50,626 bases of DNA from Opitutales bacterium. GTDB taxonomy: Bacteria > Verrucomicrobiota > Verrucomicrobiia > Opitutales > Oceanipulchritudinaceae. The position numbers and the translations under genes were made by a program. The DNA lies in contig JAFIGE010000020.1 in NCBI GenBank assembly GCA_020831585.1, positions 1-50,626 on the forward strand, read 5' to 3'. The notes beneath the pieces were generated by a model. That model had not been told where the DNA came from. It ran no database searches and saw only the letters and a list, made by a program, of their open reading frames with translations. Of this stretch, positions 32,991 through 41,300 are shown in pieces. Positions within the stretch are counted from its first letter, which is position 1. Each line of letters starts with the position of its first letter.

Positions 32991-33740
32991 ATGGACAACC
33001 CAACCGCCAAAGAAATCCTCAGTGCCTACCGCCCCCATGGTTCCGATGCCGCCGATGCAGCCTTTCAGGACGCCCTTCACCAGTGCGAAGACGATCCCGC
33101 GTTACGGGCCTGGTTTGCCTCCGAACGCGCTTTTGACGAGCGCATGAGCGCCGCTCTCGGAAAGGTCCGTGCCCCGGTTGAGGGTAAGCAAGCCATTCTC
33201 GCCACAAGCGTCTTTTCAAGTCGCACAAAGCGGTCCCGGCGATGGCACCTGTGGGGGCTCGGCCTTGCCGCCATCCTCCTCATCTCCCCGGCATGGCTCC
33301 TTCTCATGCCGTCCGGTTCACCCACTGGAGCCCCCCCTCATGCTGCGGCGATAGCAGTGCCGTCTCTCGCCGAGTTGGCCGAAAATGCCTTGCCCCTGGA
33401 CTTCGAGGGGCGTGATACTACGGCCCTTCTTGCTTGGCTGGCCGGCCGCAAAGCCCCTCAGCCGTATCGATTGCCAGACGTCCTGGCTGCGGCCAATGCC
33501 GCCGGTTGCCGCGTCTTTGACTTCGGAGAAGCGGGGCAAGTCAGCCTCCTCTGTTTCGAAATCGACGGCAGCATCGTTCACTTCTTCATTTTTGACGAAC
33601 GGAGCGGCCCCCGCTTTGCCGAGCCAGCGGATTCCTGGACTCAGCAAGGCGACTGGCACCTCCTCACCTTCGAAGACAAAGGCCGCCTAATGGCCTTCGC
33701 CACAACAACCACCCCCACCGACCTTGGCTTTCCTTTCTAG
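32991..33740 (+). CDS. Anti-sigma factor-like membrane protein
   Basis: 249 aa. A cytoplasmic N-terminal segment (residues 1-80) contains AYRPHGSDAADAAFQDALHQ and DPALRAWFASERAFDERMSA, a pattern seen in anti-sigma proteins of Opitutae. One membrane helix follows (about 86-106, WGLGLAAILLISPAWLLLMP), then a periplasmic domain of about 140 residues. Starts 1 base after the ECF sigma stop, with a purine-rich AGAGAG upstream. The position and topology make it the likely inhibitor of the sigma factor. It lacks an obvious zinc-type HxxxCxxC motif. Confidence 0.8.
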   Translation: MDNPTAKEILSAYRPHGSDAADAAFQDALHQCEDDPALRAWFASERAFDERMSAALGKVRAPVEGKQAILATSVFSSRTKRSRRWHLWGLGLAAILLISPAWLLLMPSGSPTGAPPHAAAIAVPSLAELAENALPLDFEGRDTTALLAWLAGRKAPQPYRLPDVLAAANAAGCRVFDFGEAGQVSLLCFEIDGSIVHFFIFDERSGPRFAEPADSWTQQGDWHLLTFEDKGRLMAFATTTTPTDLGFPF

Positions 33741-33816
33741 AAACCGCCCGCCCTGCCCCAACTCCGCCGCCCCGCCTTTACCCCCCGCCTCAAATACCTA
33801 GTCAATACACCGTTAG

Positions 33817-33833
33817 ATGTCTCACCTGAGACA
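33817..33833 (+). repeat. TGTCTCA palindrome copy 8
   Basis: Perfect core TGTCTCA-CC-TGAGACA (33,818-33,833) preceded by TTAGA. Left half of the inverted doublet; its centre is 36 bp from that of copy 9. Confidence 0.9.
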
Positions 33834-33852
33834 ATTTTGCAGTTCCATTAAA

Positions 33853-33870
33853 ATGTCTCAGGTGAGACAT
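33853..33870 (-). repeat. TGTCTCA palindrome copy 9, inverted
   Basis: Perfect 18-bp form with GG centre (33,861-33,862), followed by CTAA. Right half of the inverted doublet. Confidence 0.9.
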
Positions 33871-34054
33871 CTAATGTGTAGGAGTTTTGTTGGTTTCGCA
33901 TACGGGAGGGGTTCCCGGTGGCGGAGGTGGGGAGGGGGGATCGATCCACCGGTCATCGCGATGCGGCGGGGGAGGATCGTTTAGTCGGCGTGCCGCTTTC
34001 GGGAGATGTGCAGTAAGCTCGTTTGGGGTGTTTTGCGGTGCCTTTGATCGGTAT

Positions 34055-35311
34055 CTAAACCCAGTCTTTGAGATCGGCGACAAAGACACGTCGTGTGCCA
34101 CCGATGAAGCCGTTGAAGGTCACGTATCGCCAGGATCGATCCCATGCCGGGTGGGGATCGACACGGAGGATGGGATCCGCGCAGTTTTGGCGGGTGTTTA
34201 GGCGCACGAGGACGGTTTCGCGGCCGGATTCCAGATCAATCCAGCGCAAAGGAATGGTGCCGTCGCCAAAGGCCATGGGTTCATCTGTGTAGGTGTCGGT
34301 GAGGATATGGGTGCCGTTTGCGTGAATGGTCGGGTGGCCCGATCCGGTGGTATGGGCGAGGATTTTGCGGAGGCCGGACCCGTCCGCATTCACTTGGGCA
34401 AAGCGCAAGGTATCGCGGTCGATGTTCAGATTCATGGAGATGCGCCGACCATCCGGAAACCAGGTGGCGTGGTGCCCGCCCTTCTCCCATTCCTCAGGTC
34501 CGACGGCGCAGTGCATTTCTTTGCCATCGAGGGTCATGGAAACCCACGCGAAGCGGACGGTGGGCATGGCGGTGGCAAAGAGGTTCCAGCGAGGCTCGGA
34601 CGCGGAGGGGAACCACCGGAGACTGACCATGAGACGGTCGCCCTGAGGATTGAATTTGCTGTGGAATCCATAGATCTCGTACCGCTCCGGGTCGTCCAAG
34701 CGGAGGGGCGGGTTGGCTTTGGCGAGGATGTCGGCGAGGGAAGCGATAAGGTGCGTCTTGCCGGTGGCCGTATTGGTGAGGTAGAAGCCATCATCTTTCG
34801 CCGGCACACGATTCCACCGCATTTTTTCGAGCGGAACGCATACGCCGTATCCCGGTTGGGTGCGGCGCATGGTTGTCATGTTTGCGGATATGAGCCAGCG
34901 ACCTTTGGGGGAGGCGTGATAGACCGTGCCCTCCATTTTCTGACGTTTTCCGCTGAGCGGATCTACCTTCCAGGCAAAGGGCATCCAGCTGACAGTATCG
35001 ACATCGTTGAAGTAAAGCTCGTTGTCGGAACCGCCCCAATTGACATTGGCCCCCATCTGGGGCTCCCAACCGCAGGTCTCGCCCACAATGCGATTCTCGC
35101 CCGTTTGCAGGTCGATCACCCGCACGCGCCCGGTTTCGCCCGGTTCGGGTTGGCGGTCTTCGAAGGGCAACTGGAAGACCGCCAGATAGCGTCCCGAAGG
35201 ACTGATGGGAGCGGTGTCAAAGAAGCGGTGAATGCACCCCGGAACATCCGGGGTGACGCACCAGACCGGGACTTTGGGATCAAAGTCTGTGTAACGGGGA
35301 AAGCACTTCAT
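34055..35311 (-). CDS. PD40/TolB-like beta-propeller protein, oligogalacturonate-lyase-like
   Basis: 418 aa, no signal peptide. Repeated propeller blades are visible: FDTAPISPSGRYLAVFQLPF, NVNWGGSDNELYFNDVD, GFHSKFNPQGDRLMVSLRW, GGHHATWFPDGRRISMN and VDPHPAWDRSWRYVTFNG. The general build matches PD40/TolB propellers and recalls oligogalacturonate lyase (PL22). I cannot confirm the catalytic His/metal set, so an enzymatic role is only possible. Its ATG overlaps the stop of the upstream NAD(P)-binding gene (ATGA), so it is the last gene of a coupled four-gene operon. Confidence 0.65.
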   Translation of the reverse strand: MKCFPRYTDFDPKVPVWCVTPDVPGCIHRFFDTAPISPSGRYLAVFQLPFEDRQPEPGETGRVRVIDLQTGENRIVGETCGWEPQMGANVNWGGSDNELYFNDVDTVSWMPFAWKVDPLSGKRQKMEGTVYHASPKGRWLISANMTTMRRTQPGYGVCVPLEKMRWNRVPAKDDGFYLTNTATGKTHLIASLADILAKANPPLRLDDPERYEIYGFHSKFNPQGDRLMVSLRWFPSASEPRWNLFATAMPTVRFAWVSMTLDGKEMHCAVGPEEWEKGGHHATWFPDGRRISMNLNIDRDTLRFAQVNADGSGLRKILAHTTGSGHPTIHANGTHILTDTYTDEPMAFGDGTIPLRWIDLESGRETVLVRLNTRQNCADPILRVDPHPAWDRSWRYVTFNGFIGGTRRVFVADLKDWV

Positions 35312-36747
35312 CGGTGCTCATCTCTCATCCTTTCCTCAAGATACGCGCCAAAAGCCCGCATTACATAGAGGTGCAGGAGGGCCTGCGTGAAGTTATAGAA
35401 ATGCCATGGTAGGCGCGGTTGATAGGCGTGGATAGCTGTGATGATTTCCCGTCCGTTCATGACCTCGCGAAACTCAAACCGCCCGGGTGGCTCCGCCCGG
35501 GTATTCGCCAAAAAACCTCCCCGGATGTAATACACTTTGCGATCCGCTTCCGGCGTGAGATCTGAGGGGGAGAGCTGCAAGAGCGGAACCGACAGGGGAA
35601 AGAGGCGCAGGCAAAACCCGCCGTCGCTGCGTCGCTCGGCCTCAATGAGTGGTGCGAAAAAACGCGCCAGCCAGCGAAAATAGATCTCCGCCACATCCGC
35701 TGCGCGCAATCCGGGGGGCAAGGGAAGGCGCTGTACCGAGCGAACCCGGCGGGCCGTCCGGATCAGGCGGTTGTCCTCCGTCTGGGTGCGCTCGCGCGGG
35801 TTGGGTAAGAGGTGCCCCTGCCCGTCGAGTGAACGCTTCAAGGCAAGGGGGAAGGTCAAGGCGTCCGCCTCGATACGCGCCTGCAATGGATTGGGTTGCA
35901 GGTCGAGGTTGTGCCGGAGACTATCGACGAGGGGGTCGACCAGCGACATCGGCGCACCGCTGAAAATCCGTATCCAAATCTTCGATACACCCACCGAGCG
36001 AATCGGCAGGGTCACGAGATGTCGGCGCAGGCCCATGGTCTCAGCACCTTGGCGAATCATCTTCTCATATGTGAGGGGATCGGGGCCGCCCAAATCATAA
36101 ACACCCCCTGCCAGCCCCGGATCTTCGAGGACATGGCGCGCCGCGCGGATAAGATCCTCAATGGACAAACACCTTGTCCGCGAGCGCACCCAACCGGGCA
36201 AAACCATCAATGGCAGGCGGTGGATCAGGTTAACGAGCATACGCAGGGAACTCCCCCCGGGCCCCACGATGACTCCCGCCCGCAACACCGTGACGGTCGC
36301 GCCCCGCGCGCCCAAAGCCTCCTCCACCTCCAGGCGACTGCGCAGGTGCGGCGAAAGTGATGCGCGCGGCCCCGATGGAATCAGGCCACCGAGAAAAATA
36401 ATCTCCTCGACCCCGCCCGCCGCCGCTGCCCGTGCAAAATTATCCGCGAGGAGGAGGTCCAAATCTTCGAAGCGACTTTGGTTCAAGCGAGCCGAAGGCA
36501 ACATTGAGTGAACCAGATAGATCGCCCGTCGCCCGGCTCCCGCCAGCGCCTTTTCCATTTGCGGCAAAGAGAACATGTCTGCCAGCACCCAGTCCGTGTT
36601 CCATTCTGTGAGACCCGCTTGAGCCAGAGACTGGGAACGCGTAATCGCCCGAAAGTGGAAGCTTCCGGCCAGGGCGCGCCGCAGATTCGACCCTACAAAA
36701 CCGGAAGCTCCGGCAATGATCAAGGTTTCACCGGATTCGCGCTTCAC
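35308..36747 (-). CDS. NAD(P)-binding SDR/NmrA-like protein with C-terminal domain
   Basis: 479 aa from GTG 36,747, which overlaps the stop of the upstream gene (GTGA); the longer frame to 36,783 runs into that gene. The Rossmann start is LIIAGASGFVGSNLRRAL (GxxGxxG), followed by a YLVHSM strand, a FLGGLIP strand and a YDLGGPDPLTYEKM segment, as in atypical NmrA-like reductases. The C-terminal 150 residues (RRVRSVQRLPLP, EIYFRWLARFF, YNFTQALLHLYVM) form a second domain seen in fused NmrA-like proteins. The substrate is unknown. Co-expressed with a membrane protein and shikimate kinase. Confidence 0.75.
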   Translation of the reverse strand: MKRESGETLIIAGASGFVGSNLRRALAGSFHFRAITRSQSLAQAGLTEWNTDWVLADMFSLPQMEKALAGAGRRAIYLVHSMLPSARLNQSRFEDLDLLLADNFARAAAAGGVEEIIFLGGLIPSGPRASLSPHLRSRLEVEEALGARGATVTVLRAGVIVGPGGSSLRMLVNLIHRLPLMVLPGWVRSRTRCLSIEDLIRAARHVLEDPGLAGGVYDLGGPDPLTYEKMIRQGAETMGLRRHLVTLPIRSVGVSKIWIRIFSGAPMSLVDPLVDSLRHNLDLQPNPLQARIEADALTFPLALKRSLDGQGHLLPNPRERTQTEDNRLIRTARRVRSVQRLPLPPGLRAADVAEIYFRWLARFFAPLIEAERRSDGGFCLRLFPLSVPLLQLSPSDLTPEADRKVYYIRGGFLANTRAEPPGRFEFREVMNGREIITAIHAYQPRLPWHFYNFTQALLHLYVMRAFGAYLEERMRDEHR

Positions 36748-37211
36748 GCCGTCCTTTCCGGGCCGTGGGCCTCCATTACACACAAAATAAAGGCCAGGCC
36801 CGGAGCCCAGATAAAGACATAGAAAGCACCATCCCGGAACCCCTGAAAAGCCAGCGAAGCAAAGGAGCGGTCAAACGAGAAGACCAGCGCGGCCAAACTG
36901 AACAAAGCGCACCCGATCATCCCGCCTGCCAGACTGAGTCCGGCAACCATGCCGACCCATCGGCACATCCACCAAGTCGCGCGGCTCCACGCCCAGAGAA
37001 GAGCGCGCCCCTCCCATCTTCGCCAGAGGCCCACCGCCAACGACACCACAAAAAACGCCCCGAGAAAAATGGGCAGCCCGACCCGCGCAATCGTCCCCCA
37101 GCGCCCCTCCGGGAAACCCGGAACGGTCCATCCGGCCACCGTCGCCAGGGCGAAAAAAAACAACAGCCCGCCTCCCGCCAGGGAGAGCGTTTTCGGCAAA
37201 ATGCGTGGCAT
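36744..37211 (-). CDS. Four-helix membrane protein of unknown function
   Basis: 155 aa with four hydrophobic segments (about residues 10-30, 45-65, 88-110 and 130-148), no known motif. It starts inside the stop of the shikimate kinase gene (TGATG) and its own stop overlaps the next start (GTGA), so its translation is coupled on both sides. The shikimate kinase link may be only positional. Confidence 0.65.
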   Translation of the reverse strand: MPRILPKTLSLAGGGLLFFFALATVAGWTVPGFPEGRWGTIARVGLPIFLGAFFVVSLAVGLWRRWEGRALLWAWSRATWWMCRWVGMVAGLSLAGGMIGCALFSLAALVFSFDRSFASLAFQGFRDGAFYVFIWAPGLAFILCVMEAHGPERTA

Positions 37212-37783
37212 CAGACCCTCCTTTCCCGACGACGGGCCTCCCGGCGATAAATCCGGGCGACACTGGCCGCCACCTCGTTCAGTGAACGCCCCTCGGTTGA
37301 TACCCCGATGCCCGTCTGCAGATACACGGGCTCCCGCTCAGCGAGCAGGGTGCGCACTCGCTTTTCCGGATCCTCCGCCTGCAAAAGCGGTCGTTTATCG
37401 TTGCCCAGGGTGCGGGAAAGAATCGTTTCCACACTGGCAAACAAGCACACCACGACCCCTTTTTCGAGCAAGCGTTCCCGCATTCCCGGCTGCAGGGGGA
37501 GCCCGCCCCCGCAAGAGACCACCAATCCACTCCCAGCGTGCCCCTCTTCAATAAAGGCCCGTTCTCTCTCGCGAAAATGGGCCTCTCCAAACTGCGCAAA
37601 CATCTCTGAAATGGTGATCCCCGCCGCCCGCTCGATGGCGTGATCGGAATCGACAAACTCCATGCCGAGCACCCGCGCCACCCCCCGGCCCACAGCCGAT
37701 TTCCCCACCCCCATGAAGCCGATGAGGTAAAGGTTCGGCCCGTTCGATTTGGCAAGCATAGACATCCCACAGAAACTGATCAT
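37211..37783 (-). CDS. aroK: Shikimate kinase
   Basis: 190 aa. All key motifs are present: Walker A GFMGVGKSAVGR (about residues 22-33), DSD (46-48) for shikimate and Mg2+ binding, FRERERAFIEE with the substrate-binding Arg, and VVSCGGGLPLQP (GGG shikimate site), then LGNDKRPLL in the lid. It catalyses ATP-dependent phosphorylation of shikimate in aromatic amino acid synthesis, in the cytoplasm. ATG 37,783 has GGAG 5 bases upstream. A later ATG (37,765) is less well supported. First gene of a four-gene operon whose other members are not shikimate-pathway genes. Confidence 0.92.
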   Translation of the reverse strand: MISFCGMSMLAKSNGPNLYLIGFMGVGKSAVGRGVARVLGMEFVDSDHAIERAAGITISEMFAQFGEAHFRERERAFIEEGHAGSGLVVSCGGGLPLQPGMRERLLEKGVVVCLFASVETILSRTLGNDKRPLLQAEDPEKRVRTLLAEREPVYLQTGIGVSTEGRSLNEVAASVARIYRREARRRERRV

Positions 37784-37824
37784 TCCCGCTCCGGAAGCAA
37801 ACAGGAAGTCACTTCGCTGGAGCC

Positions 37825-37852
37825 GTTGAAAGCACGGGGATTTTTGCTATAC
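37825..37852 (+). promoter_or_regulatory. Extended -10 sigma-70 promoter for glutaredoxin/gltB
   Basis: TTGAAA (37,825-37,830), 16-base spacer, TATACT (37,847-37,852) with the extended TG at 37,844-37,845. Transcription would start near 37,859, giving a leader of about 77 bases before ATG 37,936. Confidence 0.6.
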
Positions 37853-37935
37853 TCCAAGGTCGGGCAGTGCTTGGATTCCCGGCACCGCTATATGAACTAT
37901 TGACAAACAATCTTCGGTATCAAACCTAACTTACC

Positions 37936-38271
37936 ATGGAAATCATTGCCTATCTGAAACCGACATGTGGCTGGAGCAACGGAGTGCGCGCGATCATGCG
38001 CAAATATCAGCTCCCCTACACGGATCGTGACATCATCAACGATCCGCGAAACTACGAGGAAATGGTGCGCAAATCCGGCCAACCGCTCTCTCCCTGCGTG
38101 GAGATCGACGGGGTCATGCTGGCCGATGTGAGCGGCGAGGAGGTGGAGAACTACCTTCTGTCCAATCATCTCGTGCAACCCAACGCGGAAGATCCCGGCG
38201 TGCCCACAAACGCGGCCTGCACCGATGAAGAGCACGCGCGCATGCGCTCGCAAACAATCCGCTTTTTTTGA
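37936..38271 (+). CDS. Glutaredoxin-like protein with CGWS active site
   Basis: 111 aa. The thioredoxin fold starts EIIAYLKPTCGWSNGVRAIM with Cys11-Gly-Trp-Ser14, a monothiol-type site. The LSPCVEIDG strand takes the place of the usual TVP loop and adds a Cys. ADVSGEEVENYL gives the last helix. A 25-residue tail contains a further Cys (NAACTDEEHA). Likely a cytoplasmic thiol or Fe-S related protein. It precedes gltB, whose product needs an Fe-S cluster, by about 125 bp with no terminator between, so a role in supplying or protecting that enzyme is possible. Confidence 0.82.
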   Translation: MEIIAYLKPTCGWSNGVRAIMRKYQLPYTDRDIINDPRNYEEMVRKSGQPLSPCVEIDGVMLADVSGEEVENYLLSNHLVQPNAEDPGVPTNAACTDEEHARMRSQTIRFF

Positions 38272-38396
38272 CCTCCGCCGCCTGGCGCGGGGAGTGCTGC
38301 TTTCCATGACGGTCGGATCCCCGACCTTTCTCTTTCTAAATTTCCATGCCGTCCGGGTGTGAGTGGGATTGCCCCTGCTCCCATCCAATACCGTTT

Positions 38397-41300
38397 ATGC
38401 CTTCCAAATCATCCGATTCCGCGCCCAAAATTTATCCGCCTGCCCAAGGACTCTATGACCCTGCCAACGAGCATGATGCCTGCGGCGTGGGCTTCATTGC
38501 CAACCTGCACGGAAAAGCGTCTTACGAGATACTCGATGCCGCCATCACGGGCCTGAAAAACCTCGCCCACCGGGGCGCGATCGACGCGGACGCCGTCACC
38601 GGTGACGGGGCGGGCGTGCTCACGCAGTTGCCCTACGAGCTGCTTCTGGGTTTTCTGGAAAGCCATAACATCCGCGTGCGCCGCCGGGAAGATCTGGCTG
38701 TGGGAATGCTTTTTCTCCCGCGCACCTCAAAAAAACGGCATCAGCGCGCCCGCGCCCTCGTGGAGGACTGCATCGCCGCTTCGCAAGGAATCAAGTTGCT
38801 CGCCTGGCGGCAGGTTCCGGTGGACAACTCGTGTCTCGGTCGAAAGGCCGAAACCACCCGCCCGGAAATTGAGCAAATTCTTCTTCTGCGCACGGACAAT
38901 TGTTCGGGCGACGAATACGAGCGCCGGCTCCTTCTTCTGCAAAAGCTCCTCTCCCGCCGCATGAAGGCCGAGAAGCTCGAAGAACTCTACGTCGTCAGCC
39001 TCTCTTCCCGCACGATCACCTACAAGGGCCTCCTCAATGCCCCGCAGGTGCGGCGTTTCTACCTCGATCTGCGTTCGCCGAAGTTCAAGACGGCCTTCGC
39101 CATTTTCCACCAGCGCTTCGCCACCAATACCTTTCCCGACTGGGTAAAGGCGCAGCCTTTCCGGATGCTCGCGCACAATGGCGAAATCAATACCATCCGG
39201 GGCAACCGCAACAACATGCGCGCGAGGGAGTATTCAACGGATCACGGTGTGTGGGGCGACCGCTTCAAGGATCTGGCGCCCATGGTGCCGGAGGATATGT
39301 CCGACAGCGCCAGCTTCGATAATTGCCTGCAGCTCATGACGGTGGGTGGTCGCCCCGTCATTCACGGGGTCTCTATTATGATGCCGGCGGCATGGGAGGA
39401 GAATGAGGAAATGCCCGCCAAGCTGCGCGACTATTACAAATACCACGCCGCCATGATGGAGCCGTGGGACGGGCCCGCCGCAATCGTCTTCAGCGATGGC
39501 CGCTATGTGGGAGCTTCGCTCGACCGCAACGGCCTGCGCCCGGCGCGCTTCAAAGTCTTTGAAGACGGCACCGTGATTCTTGCCTCAGAGACCGGCCTCA
39601 TCCCCAAGTGGTCGAGCAATGTCGTGCGGGCGGGGCGCCTCGGTCCGGGCAAAATGATGGCCGTGGACCTCGTGGAGCGCCGCATCGTGGAGGATGCCGA
39701 ACTCATGGATGAGTTGGCCGGGGCCGCCGATTACACCGGTTGGTGCGCCAAGCACATTCACAACATTGCCGAGCTCACAGTGGGCAGTGAAAATTACGAC
39801 TGCCCCCAGGTCGCTCCCGACCGGATCACCCACCTGCGGGTGGCTTTCGGCTACGATCTGGACGAGGAAAATGTGATCCTCAAGCCCATGCTGGAACAGG
39901 GCAAGGAGCCCATCGGGAGCATGGGGGACGATACCCCCCTGGCCATTCTCTCCCGGCGCAAGCGCCTCATCTACACCTATTTCAAGCAGCTCTTCGCCCA
40001 AGTCACGAATCCGGCCATCGACTCTCTGCGGGAGCGCTCGGTCATGTCGATCAAGGCCACCCTTGGGGGCCGCCTCGGTCTCTTCGACGACATGGTGCGC
40101 AAACACCACTTTGTCGGACTGGAATCACCCGTGCTCTTTGATTTCGAGTTCGAGAAACTCCCCGGCCTGCCCTTCCTCAAGGATCGCATCCTTACGCTTG
40201 AGGCCACCTTTCCCGTATCCAAGGGTCCGGAGGGCTTGGAGGCGGGGCTCCAGCGCCTGCGGGCGGAACTCGGCAGCGCCCTTGCGAAAAAGGAATACCG
40301 CCTCGTTGTCATTTCCGACCAAGGGGTCGATGGCTTCAACGCGCCCATTCCCATGCTTCTCGCCGTCGGGGCCGTGCATAGCGAACTGGTGCGCCTCGGC
40401 AAACGCTTTGAGTGCGACATTGTCTGCGCCTCGGGCGAAGTGCGCGATGTGCACCAGATGGCCTGTATTCTGGGCTTTGGCGCGAATGCCATTTACCCCT
40501 ACCTCGCCCTCGATGTGGCGCGCAAAATCGTGGCGGAGGAAAACAAGGCGCGCGCCGGGAAGAGCGAGCCGCTTCTCGACCTGCCCAAAGCCATGCAAAA
40601 CTACCGCAAGGCGATTGACGGGGGCATCCTCAAGATCATGTCGAAGATGGGCATCAGCACCCTCTTCAGCTACCAGGGCGCACGCATTTTTGAGGCCATC
40701 GGCATCGCGCAGGAAGTCATCGACGATTGCTTCGCCGGCACGGCCTGCCCCATCGGCGGCATTGGCTATGAAATGATCGCGTGCGAGGTCCTCGCCCGGC
40801 ACGCCGACGCCTTTCCCTCCGAGGGCGAAGCGGAACTCTGGAATGAGGGCTATCTGCTCCCGAGCAAAAAGGGCGGCGAGTTCCATGCCTGGAGTTCCCG
40901 CGTGGTCTCCGGGATGAATAATTTCGTGCGCAAAGAGGGCGACTTTTCCGCCTTTTCCGCCTACCGCGAAGCCAGCGACAGCCACGTGCCCGTGGCGCTG
41001 AAAGACCTGCTTCGTTTGCGCCTCCAACGCACCGCCCTCCCCCTCTCCGAAGTTGAACCGGTGGAGGAAATCCGCCGCCGCTTCACCACCGCCGGCATGT
41101 CCCTCGGTGCGCTTTCCCCGGAAATGCACGAAACCCTCGCCATCGCCATGAATCGCATCGGGGGCAAATCCAACTCGGGCGAAGGCGGCGAAGATCCCGT
41201 GCGCTACCGCCCCTATGAAAACGGCGACCTCGCCAACAGCGCGATCAAGCAAGTCGCCAGCGGTCGCTTTGGCGTAACGGCGGAATACCTCGCCAATGCC

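Larger units (their letters stand above)
33806..33880. repeat. REPIN-like inverted doublet of the TGTCTCA element
   Basis: The left half (33,813-33,839) and the reverse complement of the right half (33,849-33,875) agree at about 25 of 27 positions, around TTAGATGTCTCACCTGAGAC. Outer TACAC (33,806-33,810) and GTGTA (33,876-33,880) extend the pairing. The whole 75-bp unit can fold as one long hairpin with a loop of about 10 bases, as REPINs and MITEs do. Confidence 0.8.
33741..34054. other. 314-bp convergent intergenic region with an inverted pair of palindromes
   Basis: No gene. The left part (33,741-33,800) is C-rich. The centre holds copies 8 and 9 of the TGTCTCA palindrome in opposite orientation. 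The right part (33,881-34,054) is G/T-rich and shows nothing I can name. No classical terminator with a T tract is seen, so the doublet hairpin may serve both converging genes. Confidence 0.6.

Noticed and set aside
37900-37905. TTGACA as -35 for the glutaredoxin gene
   Set aside because: No -10 at a workable distance before the start codon; the TTGAAA-N16-TATACT promoter upstream fits better.
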